Assembly: GCA_026261815.1 (NCBI GenBank)
Contig: JAMPIT010000434.1
Location: 17,915,001 to 17,979,000 of the forward strand
Source: Monarcha castaneiventris obscurior
Taxonomy: Eukaryota > Chordata > Aves > Passeriformes > Monarchidae
Length of the DNA: 64,000 bases
Reading direction: 5' to 3'
Shown: positions 59,227-64,000 of the stretch, one piece after another
Numbering within the stretch: position 1 is the first letter of the stretch
Layout of the letters: each line of letters starts with the position of its first letter
Notes under the pieces: model-generated
Told to the model about the DNA's origin: nothing
Database searches by the model: none
Seen by the model: the letters and a program-made list of their open reading frames with translations, nothing else
Position numbers and translations under genes: made by a program

Positions 59227-59975
59227 CTTGACCGCATAATTGTTGAGAGGATCTTTAGCGTAAGACGCGGGGTAGTAAACAGCATCGCCTGCCTCGCAGC
59301 AGGGCTTGTCACTGGTGAGCCTGAAATCCGACCAGCTGTCCACGCCGAAGCGCAGCTGGTCCTTCTGCCCCGCCATGAACAGGTCTTCACATTTAAGTGC
59401 CAGCTTCTTCAGCGAATCAGCGTGCAGGCTCCGGATCTTCCCCACCACCTCCTCTCTGTTCTCGATGCCTCGATAAAGTGCTTGTCTCTGCGGCTTCTGG
59501 ATGCCTCGGCCCTGCTTGGCCTGCGAGAGGCGCCTCCCTGTCAGGGACTCCATGCTGTTGGAACACCGGTCCTTAATACTGATAGTGGTTAGGCTGGAAA
59601 CACTGTTAGTTGCTGAGGTGGCTGCCCTTAGTTTCTCTGTCGGCCTGTCCAAGGAATCTCCTGACTCGTTGTCCAGGACCTTGAGCTCCAGGCTGACTGA
59701 AGAGCAGGCGCTGCTCGCTTCCCAGTTGGTGTCAATGTCATAGGTGGGATTGGCCATGATGCACAGGTTGTTCTCCAGAGCCTGCTTCTGGAGATCTCGG
59801 GGAGTTGGCTCTGTGTTAGCTCTCAAAATAGTTTTCTTTGGCAGTGGAGGTGGTGTTGGCTGCAAGTTGTTCACTGTCTCCTGGTCTGCCAGTCCTCCAA
59901 AGGCAATGGCATCATCCAAAGCTCCCTTGGGTTGCCTTGGCTGTTTCAGAGGGATCATGGCTGCTCTGGATTGTC
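59227..59975 (-). CDS. PEAK1: PEAK1 penultimate coding exon: scaffold motifs and N-lobe start
   Basis: The exon is 749 bp. The first two bases complete a split codon, then 249 codons run QSRAAMIPLK to LNNYAVK. The acceptor is TTTATCCACAG (59986-59976) and the donor is GTAAGA (from 59226), phase 0 into the last exon. Motifs in order are PTPPPLPKK (exon residues 39-47), an SH3 ligand of the Crk type (PxxLPxK); NPTY (75-78), the known Shc PTB-binding type; a serine-rich linker; a long helix REEVVGKIRSLHADSLKKLA and on (about 174-200), the N-terminal part of the SHED domain; and the N-lobe strands. The YAVK lysine, equivalent to the beta3 lysine of kinases, is the very last codon. The internal ATG at 59958 is a methionine of the protein, not the start. 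The large 5' coding exon lies outside the window. Confidence 0.96.
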
Positions 59976-60787
59976 CTGTGGATAAAGATAATAGTAAGAG
60001 AAGATTAAAGTACTTTTATGTGCCACTCCTGTTTGCGCTTTGCAAAGAAGTTTAAGGCAAAAAACCCCCAAAACCCTGACTAGGACCCCCCCAACATTTA
60101 AAAAAATAACATATTTCAAAATATACGTACCTAGATATGTATAAGAAAAGATGAACTAATTAGAAAGTAAATTACCAAATCAGCATCAAATATATCTAAT
60201 TACATCCAGCGAGTCTTGATTTGACCTTGGCATATATATTGAAATAACTTTCAGTGCTAGCAAGGCTGCCATTTTACATCCTACCAGATCAATGACAAGA
60301 ACTGCAAGCAAAAACCAAACCTCAATTTGACACTCTGACCAAGTCCAGTTTCAGCAATTTCACCCAGCATTCTATAATTTCTTCTGCAGTCAACTGACTG
60401 TAATATTATTCCTTACTTTCCTTACTTTCTATTCAAATGTGCTAAAACTAAGGGTGGATAATAGTCCATAAAACACCTGGGAAATGCACTAGACAGGCTG
60501 AAAAGCCTATTCCAGAATGGAACCCAGAAACTGCCAGACACAAATAACACAGATTAGATGGTGGTAACATTGGGGAGTCAGGATTGCCCCAGCAGATTCA
60601 CACAGTGAAATCAAGGAAGTTAGGCCACCTTTCACTCAAGTTGACAAGTGTGTTGCCATCAAGAGCAGGATCATATTTTGACAGCAATGGTTTCTACCCT
60701 GCAATTAAAACTCACATGCCCTCCCCTGACAGTAATTTCTCTAATGCATTCCCCTTCCTTACTTGCCATGGGTACCTTTATTGGCAG

Positions 60788-60839
60788 TATTACATTCAGA
60801 GATAACCAGACCTAGTTATTACATTCAGAGATAACCAGA
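60788..60839. repeat. Perfect 23-bp local direct repeat
   Basis: TATTACATTCAGAGATAACC plus AGA occurs at 60788-60810 and again at 60817-60839, with a 6-base spacer. The perfect identity points to a recent local duplication. Confidence 0.9.
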
Positions 60840-61337
60840 ACTTGAGAGATTCCAAATGGCAGGTTACATACACACAAGCATGGAATTTCTAATTTCAGAC
60901 ATCTGAGTAAACCCAGGGAAGATAAACTTCCTGTCATGTGTTTTGGATGGCTTTTATAGAGGGCAATTATGTTTTATAAGTGCCAGAGTCCTTGGAAATG
61001 CAGAATAAATAAATGACAATAATATAACGGAGAATAAAAACTAATAAACACACAATACAAATGACCAACTTGCTGCTCTGGGACAATTCAACTGTCGTTA
61101 CTCATACCAAAATGAGATCTTTCCACTCTTAATAATTAACTGCTATTTTCAGAGAAATTATTTTATAAGCTTTCTACTCCTCCTGGGAGGTTCACTGACT
61201 ATCATAGTAAGGTAGGAAGCCAACTCTGACAGTCGAAAACAGCAGACCTGAAACGGATACTCTAAATAATTGCAGCTGAGCATCTTTTCTAGTAAGGGAA
61301 CAGAAGACTGTAACTATTTGACTTTTTATAATGTGCT

Positions 61338-61420
61338 GAATCATAAAATCATTTAGGCTGAAAAGACCTTTAAGATCAGAGTCCAACTGTCAACATTGCC
61401 GAGCCCACCAAATCCTTGTA
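61338..61420 (-). mobile_element. CR1 retroposon 3'-end fragment
   Basis: The plus strand reads AATCATAAAATCATTTAGGC, then TGAAAAGACCTTTAAGATCA and GAGTCCAACTGTCAACATTG, closely matching the antisense end of an avian CR1 subfamily. It lies in the PEAK1 intron upstream of the penultimate coding exon. Confidence 0.75.
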
Positions 61421-64000
61421 AAGAGAGGACTAAACAGGAGTGCTGAACCAGACTAGGGGGATCTAAGATTCAGATCTGAATTACATCACTTCAATTCATA
61501 ATTAGTGACTTTGCAGTTTGCAAAAAGAAAAAGCTTCCTTTGCATTTTAAGATATGTTGTTACAGTTTTTATGAATACTACAGAACACAAAATCCACATG
61601 GCCAGGATGTACCAAACCCTGGAATGCAGGGTTAGAATGCTGAAATACACTTTCTAATTTCAGAAGATCAGAGAGGATCTTCTTTTTATATGTATCCACA
61701 AACAGAACAGCCTTGCACCCTGCTTTCTTAACAATCATTCTCTTGTCAATCATTCCAAGGAGGCAACATCACAAATGAAAGTTCTATCCCTATCTTTCGT
61801 TTAAGCTCCAGAAACCCTCAGGAGAACCTTATGGATTTAATGATAAGCCTGGCTATTCCAATGTTTAAAAAACCAAGTTTTGAGCAGGAAATTCTATCAG
61901 TTTTGTACATACCTGATATTCAGGGAAGACTGTGAAGTGTTGTAAAGGTTGCTGAAAAAAAATGTAACTCCTGGGGGACTTGGGACCCTACTGCTCCTTT
62001 GTATTGCAGCAAGTGTTTGCTGTGGTGCAGCATTGAATTCTGGTGCCAGATGGGCCCTACAGGAACTCTGTCATGGAGGTTCCTTTTGCAGAGGTGAAGT
62101 GTGGTACGATTCCAAGTCAAAAGCAGAACTGATGTCTGCATTCCAGACACATCCAGATGCCTTTTGCTTAATCCTGAGACAAGTTCATTTCTCCTTTGTA
62201 TGCAATTGTCTTACTCATCCAAACATGTCCTCTTCCACAACTGCTCACTCTTACAAAATCTGTGACCTATGTACTTCTCCCCAGCAGCACTCTGTGCTAA
62301 AGATCACTTGCCTATTTTCTCCTCCTCACCCTCTTCCCCACTCTGCTAAGACAGCCTGACTGCTGGGGTTTGACAGAGACACTGTTGAGGAGGCAGTTTG
62401 CTAATGTGCCTTGCTTGTGGGACTTGCTAACCCTGGGATGCACAGGTACTAGAGGGAAACAAGGAAACAAATTAGAGCAAGATGAACACCCTGAGCACCA
62501 GCAGAAGCCCTCTCCAAGAAAGGTAAGATTTAAAACAGTGTTACTGCTCGAGTCTATTATTTTCTGTCTGCTTTAATGGCTCCGGCCTTCAAAAGCCATT
62601 CATACAGAGGAGAGTATTGAGACTGCAACCAGTGTTGCTTTTGCATAGCTACTGGCACTGTGACATCCAAACAGAATTGGAGGTTTTCATAACCAGAAGT
62701 TGTTTCTTCAGATGTCTGGAGGGGTGGCAGGATCCAGAGAACTGAATGTACAAGTCATTCTGTAGTTACTGTTTCAAGTACTCTCAGCTGAGAAAAATGA
62801 GTCTGTATAACCTGCTATGTTACAGTTTAGTTTCTTCCCACAAGAACAAGTTTTCCATATTGAAATCTAACCATCTGTATTCCACAGTTGAAAAGTTTCA
62901 TGTCTGCACTGTTTCTATGCTGAGTTCTTAACACTGTACATTTCTTTCATAGCCATTGGACCTGTCTTTCCAGCTCAGCTTTCTCCAAGCATGGCAGGAA
63001 ACTACATGGCCAAATTTTTATAAATTCATTACCTAGCAAGAAAAAGGTTGTCTTAAATGTTGTCCCTGTCAAAGGCACAAGAATGTCCTTTTGCACACAA
63101 ATACTGGCAGAGCATTTATTTCTTTTTCTTACCTATCCTTTCCTTCTCCCCTTGCATGGTTAAAACCATCGTTTCCTTACCTACTGCACAGACTCTCCAA
63201 GTTCATTGCAAGTTCAGCCTCAGCCACACTCTTGGGAGGCAAAATGAAAAGGAAGAACAGGGACAATATTAGGCTACCACTTAGAGAGATCTTTGAAGTG
63301 GATTCCAGACTGCTCAATGACAGAAAAAAATTTAACTCTTTACAGACAGCAGATTTCTAGAGAGCTTTAAATAATTCTACAGTTCAATAACAACTTCCAT
63401 TATAGAATCTCACTACACTATTTAAATATTAATGCTTAAGTCCCTAGACACCATGCAGAGTTCTGAAACCTCTAAAAGACCTTTGAGAAAGGCATTTAAA
63501 TTTAATTTTTCTGGGTAACTGATTTATCATCAGACTTTGCATTGCAGCCTATTTATGTTAGATGCTGAAACTATCAAATCTGACATCACTCCTTAACAAA
63601 CACTTATCCTGACTGATAAAAATAACCAAACCATGAAAAAAACCCACAAATGCATCAAGTACCCTCCAACGACTGCAAAAGCTACCAGCATGCTTCACAG
63701 CCCCAATTCTAAGTCCATGTACACCACTATTCTATAACATTGTCCTGTACATAGATTTGCATTAAATCCTTAATTATTTACACATTTATTGTTAATTTAA
63801 TATATAAAAATCTTACCAGAATGATAACACATGTTACAGAAAGGAAAGCTAACATTTGTTAAGTAACATTGGTGATGCACCTCCAGTGTCTCAGCAATAA
63901 TTTGAGACTGAGCACAGGTCTCTTGTAAGATGCAGGAAAGAGAAGTTTCACCTTGTTTGCTTGGTGACTTGTCAGGTCTCACTGCCCACCCTCCATTACA

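Larger units (their letters stand above)
59976..64000 (-). other. PEAK1: PEAK1 intron, partial, running out of the window
   Basis: This is intronic sequence upstream of the penultimate coding exon, with one CR1 fragment (61.34 kb) and one 23-bp local duplication (60788-60839). No coding exon is recognised up to the window edge; the next exon upstream must end in a phase that supplies one base to a split codon. Confidence 0.8.

Noticed and set aside
59164..59592. 142-codon plus-strand frame
   Set aside because: It is antisense to the PEAK1 penultimate coding exon; its openness follows from that exon's codon use.

Overview
This is a vertebrate nuclear window, most likely from a bird. The evidence is intron-split genes with GT/AG splice sites, a CpG-island promoter, a fairly compact layout, and short antisense copies of the CR1 retroposon 3' end (5.87, 15.67 and 61.34 kb). 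Both genes lie on the minus strand. They are TSPAN3 (complete, seven coding exons, 253 codons) and the 3' part of PEAK1 (the last two coding exons plus a very long 3'UTR). To my knowledge these two genes are also neighbours on human chromosome 15q24, so the window looks like a conserved syntenic block. The species cannot be named from the sequence.

Layout by increasing coordinate. 1-3540 is flank downstream of TSPAN3 with nothing recognisable. 3541-4402 is the probable TSPAN3 3'UTR. 4403-25472 holds the seven TSPAN3 coding exons, with introns of 10.8, 1.0, 3.6, 0.3, 0.3 and 4.3 kb in transcription order. About 25.13-25.65 kb is the CpG-island promoter, with two CACGTG E-boxes and two YY1-type motifs. 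25.65-43.0 kb is intergenic and has no recognisable gene, but three stretches look like conserved noncoding elements (32.4-32.9, 36.5-37.3 and 41.75-42.3 kb). About 43.0-49.19 kb is the probable PEAK1 3'UTR. 49188-50342 is the last PEAK1 coding exon (pseudokinase domain). 50343-59226 is an intron. 59227-59975 is the penultimate coding exon. 59976-64000 is part of the next intron upstream; the large 5' coding exon of PEAK1 lies beyond the window.

TSPAN3 encodes a four-pass tetraspanin with a C-terminal tyrosine sorting motif. PEAK1 encodes a scaffold pseudokinase that acts in adhesion, motility and growth-factor signalling. Nothing in the window links them functionally beyond adjacency and shared orientation. 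I see no mobile system, CRISPR array, operon or biosynthetic locus. The items most worth a second look are regulatory: the promoter palindrome, the orientation of the YY1 motifs, the candidate enhancers, and a Pumilio site overlapping the PEAK1 poly(A) signal. I did not find anything I would call a new biological system.
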